DNA of 7,929 nt from Gemmatimonadota bacterium (GTDB lineage: Bacteria > Gemmatimonadota > Gemmatimonadetes > Palauibacterales > Palauibacteraceae). Shown here piece by piece: positions 1-6,850 of the stretch. The translations under genes were made by a program, and so were the position numbers. The notes under the pieces were generated by a model. It was given only the letters and a program-made list of their open reading frames with translations. It did not search any database and was not told the origin of the DNA. The stretch is from assembly GCA_029863105.1 (NCBI GenBank), contig JAOTWC010000063.1, positions 1 through 7,929 on the forward strand. The letters run 5' to 3'. Position 1 is the stretch's first letter, and every line of letters begins with the position of its first letter.

Positions 1-646
1 GGCGCAGATAGTCGAGATCGAGTCCGGCCATCGCTGAAATCGCCGGACCGACTCCGCCTGGCGATGCTCCGTACGCATGGCAGGCCGTGCAGCCGAGCGA
101 TTGGATGAGCGCCGCCGGATCGATGTCCTGTGGAGTCGCACGGCCATCCGTGGCCGGGTCAGTCGGCGTAGTTGCGTCCGGCCCGTCGCCGGACGGAGCG
201 AGATCCGCCGCCGTTACGGTCACCTCACCACCCTGGCTCTGGAGGAAAGCCACCAGGCTCCAGATCTGGGCGTCGGACAGGGTGCGGCTCATATCCGGCA
301 TGATCGGTTGAAAGCCTTCGACGACGTAGGCGCCGGGGTCCACGAGGGACTCGTGCAGGTAGTCCTTGCACGACTTCCCGGGCTCGCGTGTCTCACACGT
401 GCTGCCGACCGACCCCAGAAGATCGGGCGCCCGCGTGCCGAGTCCGTGGCAGGCCGTGCATCCGCCACCGCTGCCGGCGAACAGGATTTCGCCGGCGGCG
501 ACCAGCTCTTCGGGCGACACGTCGGCGCTCAGGACGAGCTCCTCGGGAACGTCCGACTGGACCTGCGGAATCATGTTGGCCACGGCCGTATACACACCGA
601 GTGTACCCAGCACGACGAACGCGACAGCCAGATTCGTGCGCCACAT
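1..646 (-). CDS. Membrane-anchored diheme cytochrome c (C-terminus off the left edge)
   Basis: This gene encodes a periplasm-facing electron carrier; 215 residues are visible and no stop is reached before the window edge. Residues 5-24 are a single hydrophobic segment after a short basic start, so it is an uncleaved anchor or a signal peptide. Two CTACH haem-c attachment motifs lie at residues 63-67 and 186-190, giving two class I-type domains joined by a Pro/Thr/Asp-rich linker (about 148-174). M116 or M119, in a PIMPDM context, is the likely sixth ligand of the first haem; the ligand of the second lies off the window. Two extra cysteines, C84 and C93, may form a disulfide. The ATG at 646 has a strong GGAGG Shine-Dalgarno six bases upstream and starts one base after the TGA of the oxidase gene, so translation is coupled. 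It is a plausible electron donor or subunit of that oxidase. Its family name beyond diheme cytochrome c is not certain. Confidence 0.93.
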   Translation of the reverse strand, partial: MWRTNLAVAFVVLGTLGVYTAVANMIPQVQSDVPEELVLSADVSPEELVAAGEILFAGSGGGCTACHGLGTRAPDLLGSVGSTCETREPGKSCKDYLHESLVDPGAYVVEGFQPIMPDMSRTLSDAQIWSLVAFLQSQGGEVTVTAADLAPSGDGPDATTPTDPATDGRATPQDIDPAALIQSLGCTACHAYGASPGGVGPAISAMAGLDLDYLR

Positions 647-647
647 G

Positions 648-2453
648 TCAGACCTCCCCTCCCGCCGGGGCCGGCGAGGACACGGCAGTCACGAGAGCGG
701 CCGGGTCCTTGTGTGCCGGCTTCTCCGCCAACCCGCCAAGCCAGAAGATGATGGCTACCAGAGACAGGAAGATCAGCACGCACACGCTGATCATCGTGGC
801 CGCCGGACCGAGTGCCGGCGTGGCCGCCTGGCTGCTCGTGTCGCGGATCACCTCGTACACGTGCCAATGCTGTCGGATGCCGCTGCGCGCGAATCCCATC
901 AGGCCCATCAGCCAGGTAAACGTCACGGCGAGAACGAACAGCGCGTACTGGGACCGGGGCGGCATCTGGCCCCATCGGATTTCGCCGCGCGACTGTGCGC
1001 CACGGAGCATCATCACGTCCAGCACGACGACAAGCAGCATCGCGGCGAGTACCGCCACAACCTGGTAGACGCTGAACCCGATTCGGACGATCGCGGTGAC
1101 GAAATACCCGTACACTCCGTAGAACGTGACAACGACCGCCGCGATCGCCAGCGCCGCACCCTGGGCGATTGTACCGGACCGCGCCCAGCTCACCACCGGA
1201 ATCTTGTTCGCGCGCCGATACAGCATGAACGACAGGAACGTCGTGAGGATCATCAGGTTGACCGCCGTGTTCTTCGCGCTCATCACGCCGAGAGCTCCGA
1301 GGAAGGGGTGGTGCGTACCACCCATCGCGGCGATCTCATCCCGGCTCGCGATGATCGTGTGCGGGGTCGCCCATACGATGACCCCCGCCACGAGAACGAT
1401 CAGCATGTACTTGACGTACGGCGTGAACCGCTCGGCCCCGGGGATGCGACCCATCCCGATCCACAGGTAGTAGTTGCCGGCAAGGAACAGGACACCGATC
1501 AGGAAGGCCTGGATGATCCACAGCCAGCTCATGAAACCACCCATCATGGTGATTCCCATCTGCTGGTTGAATTCGTAGATCTCGCGCCCGAGGTAGTAGC
1601 CGGCGAATGGAAGAACGATCAGCGCGCCGATTGCGATGAAGTTGCCGATGTAGCCCATCCAGTCGTAATGGGCACGCTCTTCGTCGGTCTTGGCGGCCAG
1701 GAATCGGTAGGCCGCGTACATCCCGACGATCGCTCCACCGAATACGACATTCGCAAGGATCCGATGGATGTTGATCGGCATCCAGGTAGCGTTGAAGATG
1801 GCGCTCCACAACTGCACCTGGTCGGGGGCCGTGTCGGCGGCGACTTCCGCCGGCGGGCTCATCATGTACGTGAGCCAGCCGTTCGCGATGAACATCACGA
1901 TCGTTCCCCAGACGTTGAGCAAAATCCCGAGCCCCCAGTGTCCGTACTTGGCCTTGCCCGTGCTCCAACGGTCCCAGCCGTAGTAGTAGAGATACAGGGT
2001 GAACGATTCGAAGATGAACAGTGCGGCGTAGAGCCACATCGAGGGACCGAAGATCGTCGTCAGGTAGGCCCAGAACACGGGATACAGCGAGGAGAGCGCG
2101 AAGGTCAGCATCGCTCCCCAGATCGCCGTGGCACTGTAGGCGATCAATAGAAGCCGCGTGAACTCCTTCGCCAGCTTGTCGTACCGTTTGTCGCCGCCGA
2201 AGATGCCAATCGCCTCCACGACGATCGCGAACATCGGCACGCCCAGTACGAACGCGGCGAACATGAGGTGCACCTGTGCCGTGATCCAGATGGCGCCACG
2301 AGCCCCGATGACCGGAAAGTCTCCGTAGCGGCTGATCTGCGACGCGTCCTGGGCCAGCAGTTCGCCGACCCCGAAAACCGAGAGCAGCCCGAAGGCGGCG
2401 AGTACGAGGCCGGCACCCCAAACTGCCCGGCGGTGACGCGGTGATCCGCTCAT
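648..2453 (-). CDS. Cytochrome bd-superfamily oxidase subunit I-like protein (CydA homologue, divergent)
   Basis: This is a 601-residue polytopic membrane protein, longer than E. coli CydA (522), with about 14 hydrophobic segments. By-eye alignment with E. coli CydA recalled from memory places H62 at H19 (high-spin haem ligand), E149 at E107, the ANGW motif (190-193) at the conserved ANGW, H230 at H186 and probably M401 at M393 (low-spin haem ligands), and GIRQHW (525-530) at the GRQPW motif. The equivalents of E99 and E445 appear to be Leu and Gly, and the soluble quinol-binding loop is replaced by further hydrophobic helices (about 305-327 and 347-363). A canonical ubiquinol oxidase is therefore doubtful; the adjacent cytochrome c may be the donor. 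No cydB is visible. The ATG at 2453 overlaps the radical SAM stop as ATGA and has GGAG six bases upstream. The same frame stays open to about 3065, but that part lies antiphase inside the radical SAM gene. Residues 11-34 are a signal peptide or first helix. Confidence 0.92.
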   Translation of the reverse strand: MSGSPRHRRAVWGAGLVLAAFGLLSVFGVGELLAQDASQISRYGDFPVIGARGAIWITAQVHLMFAAFVLGVPMFAIVVEAIGIFGGDKRYDKLAKEFTRLLLIAYSATAIWGAMLTFALSSLYPVFWAYLTTIFGPSMWLYAALFIFESFTLYLYYYGWDRWSTGKAKYGHWGLGILLNVWGTIVMFIANGWLTYMMSPPAEVAADTAPDQVQLWSAIFNATWMPINIHRILANVVFGGAIVGMYAAYRFLAAKTDEERAHYDWMGYIGNFIAIGALIVLPFAGYYLGREIYEFNQQMGITMMGGFMSWLWIIQAFLIGVLFLAGNYYLWIGMGRIPGAERFTPYVKYMLIVLVAGVIVWATPHTIIASRDEIAAMGGTHHPFLGALGVMSAKNTAVNLMILTTFLSFMLYRRANKIPVVSWARSGTIAQGAALAIAAVVVTFYGVYGYFVTAIVRIGFSVYQVVAVLAAMLLVVVLDVMMLRGAQSRGEIRWGQMPPRSQYALFVLAVTFTWLMGLMGFARSGIRQHWHVYEVIRDTSSQAATPALGPAATMISVCVLIFLSLVAIIFWLGGLAEKPAHKDPAALVTAVSSPAPAGGEV

Positions 2454-3730
2454 CGATCTCTCCCGAGGAAGAACGGCCGACGGCGCGAGAAGTCTACCGG
2501 CATCCGGCTCCGCATCTGGCTCAACATCTCTGCTGTGATCTCTTCGTAACCGTTCTGCTTTGCCCAGGTCTCCACCCGGTCGACGACGACGCCCCGCACG
2601 AAGGACGGGATGCGGCTTACGCGGGCTTCGGCCTCTGGCGTCCAGAGCATTTCCGCCGCGCGTGCATCGGATCCGTACGTCACGGACGCGACGGCGGGCC
2701 GCACCAGCTCGGCATCGCCCGACGGCTCGTAGGCGCACGATTGGTCCTCGGCGAGCGGGTCCCCCGTGTTTGCGTACGCTCGCGCCCTGCACCCGCCGCA
2801 CACCTCCCGGTATTCGCAGGCCCCACACTTTCCACCGAGCGACGGATTCCGCAGAGACGCGAACAACTCCGAGTCGTTCCAGATTTCCGAGAACGTCGCC
2901 TGCGTCAGGTCGCCTGCGACGGCCGGCATGTACGGGCAGGGCGTGACCTTCCCTTCTGGCGTGATGCGGCAGTAGTGAACTCCGCACGGGCAGCGGGTTT
3001 CGTAGGTCAGCAGAGGCGAGTCGGATCCCGCCTCGTACGCGTGGCGCATGATCTGGGGCTGGCACTTCGAGCGAACCATCATGCGTCCGCGATACTTCGC
3101 CTCGAGTAGCAGGAGTTCCGCCAGCACCGAATCGTTTTCCTCCGGCGACATGCCGCGCATGCCCTCGCCGCGTCCCGTTTCAACGAGGAAATAGAGGTTG
3201 AACGAAACCGCGCCCCTGTCGGCGGCCCAGTCCACGAGATTACGAAGTTCCGCTCGGTTTCCGCGGGTGACGGTCGTCTGAATGATGAAGTCGAGTTCGT
3301 GCTTCGCCAGGCGATCGACAGCGGCAAGGGTTTGCTCTAGTGCTCCCGTTCCGTGGCGAAATCGGTCGTGGTAGGTCGGGGTCAGCGAATCCACGCTGAT
3401 CGCCACACCCTGCACTCCAGCCGCGTTAAGGGACGCGATCCGTTCGTCGGTGAGTCCGATCCCGTTCGTGCCGACCACGACCGTTGCGCCACCGGCACTC
3501 GCGTGAGCGGCAATCGTCTCGAGATCATCACGCACGAGCGGCTCACCGCCGGACAGAATGAGCATGGGAGACGGATTCGCACCGAGGATCTCATCGACGA
3601 CTCGCAGGCAGTCGGCAGTCTGCAGCTCTGAACCCGCCGAGTGCCACGAACCCGCCGAGATGTAGCAATGGGCGCACGCCAGATTGCAGCGCTGCGTGAT
3701 GTTCCAGGCGACGACGTGCGGGATCGGCAC
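2450..3730 (-). CDS. Radical SAM/SPASM protein, AhbD/NirJ-like, with C-terminal PCP_red domain
   Basis: This is a 426-residue cytosolic iron-sulfur enzyme. Residues C15, C19 and C22 form the CxxxCxxC radical SAM cluster motif, and GGEP at 61-64 is the SAM-binding strand. A SPASM domain follows with C247, C249, C254, C265, C302, C305, C311, C314 and C332; the CGGCRARAYA stretch (311-320) followed by TGD is typical of the haem-pathway enzymes AhbC, AhbD and NirJ. Residues 363-410 (WTPEAEAR, IPSFVR, then ITAEML) match the PCP_red domain known from the C-terminus of the light-independent protochlorophyllide reductase B subunit. Both halves point to a tetrapyrrole substrate; the reaction is unknown. 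The start is chosen as GTG at 3730, two bases after the stop of the USP gene, with GGAG 11 bases upstream. The frame is open further upstream, but that stretch is antiphase to the USP gene. The 3' end overlaps the oxidase start (ATGA). SPASM peptide-modifying enzymes are the main alternative. Confidence 0.92.
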   Translation of the reverse strand: MPIPHVVAWNITQRCNLACAHCYISAGSWHSAGSELQTADCLRVVDEILGANPSPMLILSGGEPLVRDDLETIAAHASAGGATVVVGTNGIGLTDERIASLNAAGVQGVAISVDSLTPTYHDRFRHGTGALEQTLAAVDRLAKHELDFIIQTTVTRGNRAELRNLVDWAADRGAVSFNLYFLVETGRGEGMRGMSPEENDSVLAELLLLEAKYRGRMMVRSKCQPQIMRHAYEAGSDSPLLTYETRCPCGVHYCRITPEGKVTPCPYMPAVAGDLTQATFSEIWNDSELFASLRNPSLGGKCGACEYREVCGGCRARAYANTGDPLAEDQSCAYEPSGDAELVRPAVASVTYGSDARAAEMLWTPEAEARVSRIPSFVRGVVVDRVETWAKQNGYEEITAEMLSQMRSRMPVDFSRRRPFFLGRDR

Positions 3731-3732
3731 GC

Positions 3733-5802
3733 TCAGTCGGACTCCGCCAAGAATTCCTCGATGGCTCGTTTCGCTTCTTCGGGTGTCGCCGTCTTGAAAT
3801 CCACGGGACACTTGTCGGCGGCCTCCTCCATGTCCCGGATCGGACAGCGGGTGACGCCGCTTGCCTTGGCTTCCTCGATGAATTTCCTCATCTCGGGCGT
3901 GATCCCGTCGAGCCCCTCGGCCGCTGCCTGGATCTGTTTCGTCTGCAGTTCCTTGAACATCACGAGCATCGTGTCGACATCGAACGTGTCGGCCTCGATC
4001 ATCGCCTGCTTGTTCTCGTCCATCACCATCGTCGTGACCCGCCACAGTCCGTGCTCCCGGGCGAACTTCTCCACGGTATTCCGGGCCAGCGGACGGGCGA
4101 TCAGCGGAACCGCCTTCAACCGGGCGAACCCCTCGATCGTCCACTCGATGGGATCGGTGTCGATCCGTTCCCGGCTCTGCACGCTCCCCGTGTAGGGGCA
4201 CTTGGTCTCGACCATCGGCGTGTCGGGGACCGGATCGGCATCGCTCCCGAGTACGACGGTTCGCTGCATCGCCTGCTCGGCCTTCAACTCGGCGAGCGCC
4301 AGTTCTTCAGCCGTCCCGATGCCCATGATGAGCTGCATGTGCGTGGGCAGGAGCTTCGTGATCGCTTCGTCGAGCCGCTCGGTCGTCACGATCGGGAGTT
4401 CCTCCGGGGTCACCGCCGGACCGGCTCCGTTTCCGTTGGCGGCCACTTCCAGCTTGCTGGGTCCGTCGACGAACGCCGCCGCATACCGACTGCCCGGACC
4501 GTGCTGCTCCAGCACGAACTCCTCGACGGCCTTCCGGGCTATGCCAAGCGCAAACGGAGGCACGCGCAGGATGCGGACCTCCGCCTCGGGGGTCCACTCC
4601 AATCCCTGTTCGCCGTCCTCCTCGATCCATGGGACTTCCTCCGGTCTCACGTCGGTCGTCCCCACGAGCAGCGTGTTGACCTGGGCGGCGCGCAGGATTT
4701 CTTCGGCCTGAGAACCGAGTTCCGTTCCCTCGATGCGGTGCGAACCGTGTCGGGCCAGCACCAGGAGGGTCGGCTTCTGCTCCTCCGCCCATTGCAGGAT
4801 CACCTGGAAGGGTTTCCCGACCAGGATTTGCGTTTCGATTTCGACCGCGGGAAACTCGCTGGCCATCACTTCGGCGCGTTTCACATTCGCCTTGCACAGC
4901 CGCAGCAGCCCCTTGTCGATGATGTTGTTATGGAGGGCTTCCTGCTCTTCGAACTTGAACACCTTCGAGGCCTGAACCGACAAGACGTCCTTGATGTTGT
5001 TGAACACGGCGTGATGGTACTCGACATCGAAAGCGCTGCCGACCAGCAGCTTGCAGCCATACTCCTGCGCCAGCTCGAGGGCGAGGCGCATGCACTTGTA
5101 GGAGTACGCCGAACCGTCGATGCAGACCATGATCGAACCACCCGCCATCGGCCGCTCGTCGCGAACAACCAGTACGTCCTTCTCGATCTTCCGTAGCGCG
5201 CGGTTCGCCACACCGCCAATCCGACTGTACGCCTGCCGTCCGATGCCGTGGGCTCCCATCACGATCAGGTCGTACTCCCTGTCGCTCCGGCCGGCGAGCT
5301 TCTCGTCGTGTTCCTCTTCCTCGGCGACGATCCTGCCATCGTCACCCAGCCGCACATCGCTGCGCACGTTGTCGCCGCCGTCGTACTTGTCCGCGATGTT
5401 CGGATCGAAGCCGATGAGGCTCGGAAGCTGGCCCGCCCCCCGGTTCGCTTCGTTGGCGATTTCCTCGAAGTTGATTCCCTCGAGCAGCTGACGGGTCAGC
5501 GGCACGTCGGCAGCCTTGGCCCTCTTGTCCACCTCGTCGAGGAAGCTGTCGGAAATCAGTTGCAGCCCCTTCTCGATCAGCTTGTCGTGGATCTTCCGCT
5601 GACGGCGGATTTCGTCCGGTTCCTGGAACTGCGCGGGGAGACCAACTTCGAGCTGGCGGAATCGAACGTCGTGCAGGCGGGCGGCGTACACATGGGTCGC
5701 CGTGATGCGGCCACCGCTGCGCTGGCAGATCTCCACGGCGCGATCCACCGCAAGATCTGAAAGCGCTGAGTTGTCGACCGGAACGAGCACCTCACGGTAC
5801 AT
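3733..5802 (-). CDS. Universal stress protein (two USP domains) fused to two PCP_red-like domains
   Basis: This is a 689-residue soluble protein with no signal peptide. USP domain 1 (residues 1-215) starts YREVLVPVDNS and ends with a GAHG motif (183-186). It carries an acidic insertion (about 120-175), and the usual G(S/T) after the nine-residue spacer is G196-G197. USP domain 2 (223-385) begins IMVCIDGS and has ARHG (350-353), nine residues, then G363-S364, so it keeps most of the nucleotide-binding signature. A first PCP_red-like segment starts WTPEAEVR at 403. A second starts at 553 (EWTIEGFARL) and closes with GITPEMRKF (633-641) after an insertion. C535 (KCPYTG), C653 and C665 (both in CP pairs) are candidate metal or redox residues. 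USPs usually bind ATP and act as sensors or chaperones. This is the first gene of the operon; its partner also carries PCP_red, so a role in tetrapyrrole handling is plausible but inferred. The ATG at 5802 is preferred over GTG at 5808. Confidence 0.9.
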   Translation of the reverse strand: MYREVLVPVDNSALSDLAVDRAVEICQRSGGRITATHVYAARLHDVRFRQLEVGLPAQFQEPDEIRRQRKIHDKLIEKGLQLISDSFLDEVDKRAKAADVPLTRQLLEGINFEEIANEANRGAGQLPSLIGFDPNIADKYDGGDNVRSDVRLGDDGRIVAEEEEHDEKLAGRSDREYDLIVMGAHGIGRQAYSRIGGVANRALRKIEKDVLVVRDERPMAGGSIMVCIDGSAYSYKCMRLALELAQEYGCKLLVGSAFDVEYHHAVFNNIKDVLSVQASKVFKFEEQEALHNNIIDKGLLRLCKANVKRAEVMASEFPAVEIETQILVGKPFQVILQWAEEQKPTLLVLARHGSHRIEGTELGSQAEEILRAAQVNTLLVGTTDVRPEEVPWIEEDGEQGLEWTPEAEVRILRVPPFALGIARKAVEEFVLEQHGPGSRYAAAFVDGPSKLEVAANGNGAGPAVTPEELPIVTTERLDEAITKLLPTHMQLIMGIGTAEELALAELKAEQAMQRTVVLGSDADPVPDTPMVETKCPYTGSVQSRERIDTDPIEWTIEGFARLKAVPLIARPLARNTVEKFAREHGLWRVTTMVMDENKQAMIEADTFDVDTMLVMFKELQTKQIQAAAEGLDGITPEMRKFIEEAKASGVTRCPIRDMEEAADKCPVDFKTATPEEAKRAIEEFLAESD

Positions 5803-5807
5803 CGCCA

Positions 5808-5811
5808 CCTC
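5808..5811 (-). promoter_or_regulatory. Ribosome binding site deciding the USP-fusion start
   Basis: GAGG on the minus strand lies five bases before the ATG at 5802, a normal Shine-Dalgarno spacing. The alternative GTG at 5808 would overlap this site and has no site of its own. The protein then begins MYREVLVPVD, as USP proteins usually do. Confidence 0.6.
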
Positions 5812-5908
5812 GATGTTCGAGCCACGCCGCGCCGCATTCTGTGCAAGGCCATGGGGCCGGTGACCCCGTCTCCATCCGCCGTCACGTCATGCGGAACAAA
5901 CGAACCGT

Positions 5909-5961
5909 CTGCCGTCCGGGCAGCGGCCGCCATCTATACGCGGAACGGGCCTGTCGGCCCG
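5909..5961 (-). other. Two short hairpins in the leader of the oxidase operon
   Basis: Two inverted repeats lie between the predicted transcription start and the first gene. CGGGCC/GGCCCG (5946-5951 with 5956-5961) forms a 6-bp stem with a 4-base loop, and CTGCC/GGCAG (5909-5913 with 5919-5923) forms a 5-bp stem with a 5-base loop. Neither is followed by a run of T on the minus strand, so they are not intrinsic terminators. In GC-rich DNA short stems like these are common; a leader regulatory role is only possible. Confidence 0.3.
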
Positions 5962-6005
5962 CTCGATATCGGTATGGATCCCAGTCGGTCCGCGCTTCCC
6001 GTCGA

Positions 6006-6035
6006 TTGGTCGCACGCGGACGGCGGGAGTATAGG
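6006..6035 (+). promoter_or_regulatory. Weak candidate promoter for the CPBP protease gene
   Basis: TTGGTC (6006-6011), an 18-base spacer and TATAGG (6030-6035) could form a plus-strand promoter. It would overlap the opposite-strand -10 box at 6028-6033, so the two would exclude each other. The match to consensus is modest and may be chance. Confidence 0.27.
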
Positions 6036-6057
6036 CGGGGCCTGCGTATCGCGTCAA
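6028..6057 (-). promoter_or_regulatory. Sigma70-type promoter for the USP/radical SAM/oxidase/cytochrome operon
   Basis: On the minus strand TTGACG (6057-6052) is followed after 18 bases by TATACT (6033-6028). Each box matches five of six consensus bases, which is striking in GC-rich DNA. Transcription would start near 6021, giving an untranslated leader of about 220 nt before the ATG at 5802. The call rests on sequence alone. Confidence 0.6.
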
Positions 6058-6139
6058 ACGTCTGGGCGCGAAACCGATTTCCGGACATGTTCGTAGGGAA
6101 TCTGGCAGTCGCCGGCTCACGTCAACCCCGGTGCAAGTC

Positions 6140-6847
6140 ATGTCAGCCCCGCGACCCAATCCGTTTGCGGTTCGCAACGAACTCGTTGTCGTTGTTGCCT
6201 ACTTCTTCACCTATCTCGGTTATCTCTTCCTCCACCAGGAGAACGAGATCCTTCACTGGCTCTCGCTCGTACTGGTGCCGCTGCTGATCGTGCATCTGCT
6301 GCAGAGACGTCGTGGCGGGACGATCCGAGGCTGTCTCGGGTCTGTCGGCCTGAGGTCGGATTCCTGGAAGCGAGGACTGTGGTGGGCCGCCTTGCTCGGC
6401 ATCGGGTTGAGCGCGGCGCAGCTGGTCGTTTCGAATCGAAGCGCTGAGTTCCTGCCTCTGGTCCGTTCGGGACAGGCGCTCTATCTGTTTCCCGTCGCCC
6501 TCGCTTTTCTCCTCATGACGGCAGGCTTCACAGAGGAGTTCTTTTTCCGGGGCGTCATCCAGACACGACTGGGAACTGTGTGGCACAGCAGGGTCGGCGC
6601 GGTGCTTGTTACGTCAGTCCTGTTTGGCCTGTACCACATTCCCTACGCCTACTTCAACAGCAACTGGCCGAGCCATGGCGACTGGGGATCAGCCATATCC
6701 TCGGCGATGGGTCAGGGGATCGTTGGTGGATTGATCCTGGGGGCTGTCTACGAGCGCAGTGATCGAAACCTGATTGCGAGCGTAGTCGTGCATTCCCTGA
6801 TCAATGCCCTGCCTGCGATGACGATGATCAAGTTCGGGGGCGGCTGA
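6140..6847 (+). CDS. CPBP family intramembrane metalloprotease (CAAX protease-like)
   Basis: This encodes a 235-residue multi-pass membrane protein of the CPBP/Abi family, intramembrane proteases related to eukaryotic Rce1. The motifs stand in the usual order: EE at 132-133 with R137 (EExxxR), H166 in FGLYHIPY, and H218 with N222 in HSLIN; these are the expected catalytic and metal-binding positions. Hydrophobic segments lie near 14-31, 39-54, 80-98, 114-128, 152-168, 190-204 and 211-226. The ATG at 6140 is chosen because GGTG lies six bases upstream; a GTG at 6131, three codons earlier, has no visible ribosome binding site. The gene is divergent from the oxidase operon and converges on the ABC permease with only nine bases between stop codons. 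Bacterial members act in varied roles such as bacteriocin self-immunity or membrane-protein turnover; the substrate here is unknown. Confidence 0.92.
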   Translation: MSAPRPNPFAVRNELVVVVAYFFTYLGYLFLHQENEILHWLSLVLVPLLIVHLLQRRRGGTIRGCLGSVGLRSDSWKRGLWWAALLGIGLSAAQLVVSNRSAEFLPLVRSGQALYLFPVALAFLLMTAGFTEEFFFRGVIQTRLGTVWHSRVGAVLVTSVLFGLYHIPYAYFNSNWPSHGDWGSAISSAMGQGIVGGLILGAVYERSDRNLIASVVVHSLINALPAMTMIKFGGG

Positions 6848-6850
6848 GCG

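Larger units (their letters stand above)
5803..6139. other. Divergent intergenic region between the oxidase operon and the CPBP gene
   Basis: This 337-bp stretch separates two divergent genes and holds no convincing ORF; the open frames here are short and arginine- or proline-rich. It contains one good minus-strand promoter, one weaker overlapping plus-strand candidate, and two short GC-rich hairpins in the presumed leader of the oxidase operon. I saw no tRNA and no riboswitch that I recognise. A perfect 8-bp palindrome, CGATATCG, lies at 5964-5971 beside the second hairpin and could be an operator half or chance. Confidence 0.6.

Noticed and set aside
366..2150. A 594-codon plus-strand open frame opposite the CydA-like gene
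   Set aside because: Its product is rich in Arg, His and Asp with no domain I recognise, while the opposite strand encodes a clear membrane protein with conserved haem ligands. It is a shadow of high GC codon use.
2454..3065. A 204-residue N-terminal extension of the CydA-like protein in an uninterrupted frame
   Set aside because: This part lies antiphase within the radical SAM gene, whose SPASM and PCP_red motifs are unmistakable; the ATG at 2453 has a good ribosome binding site and an ATGA junction.
3731..4201. A 157-residue N-terminal extension of the radical SAM protein
   Set aside because: It is antiphase to the C-terminal PCP_red region of the USP fusion, has low-complexity Arg/Gly/Asp content, and the radical SAM fold begins right after the GTG at 3730.
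4051..5196. A 381-codon plus-strand open frame opposite the USP fusion
   Set aside because: The product is Arg/Leu/His-rich without a recognisable domain, and the minus strand has two clear USP signatures over the same bases.
5882..6124. Direct repeat TCACGTCA at 5882-5889 and 6117-6124
   Set aside because: Eight bases is short, the copies are 235 bp apart with no symmetry to promoters or genes, and chance is a sufficient explanation.
5803..6139. Possible riboswitch such as a cobalamin or haem-responsive leader
   Set aside because: I could not find a recognisable conserved core; only two short unlinked stems are visible.
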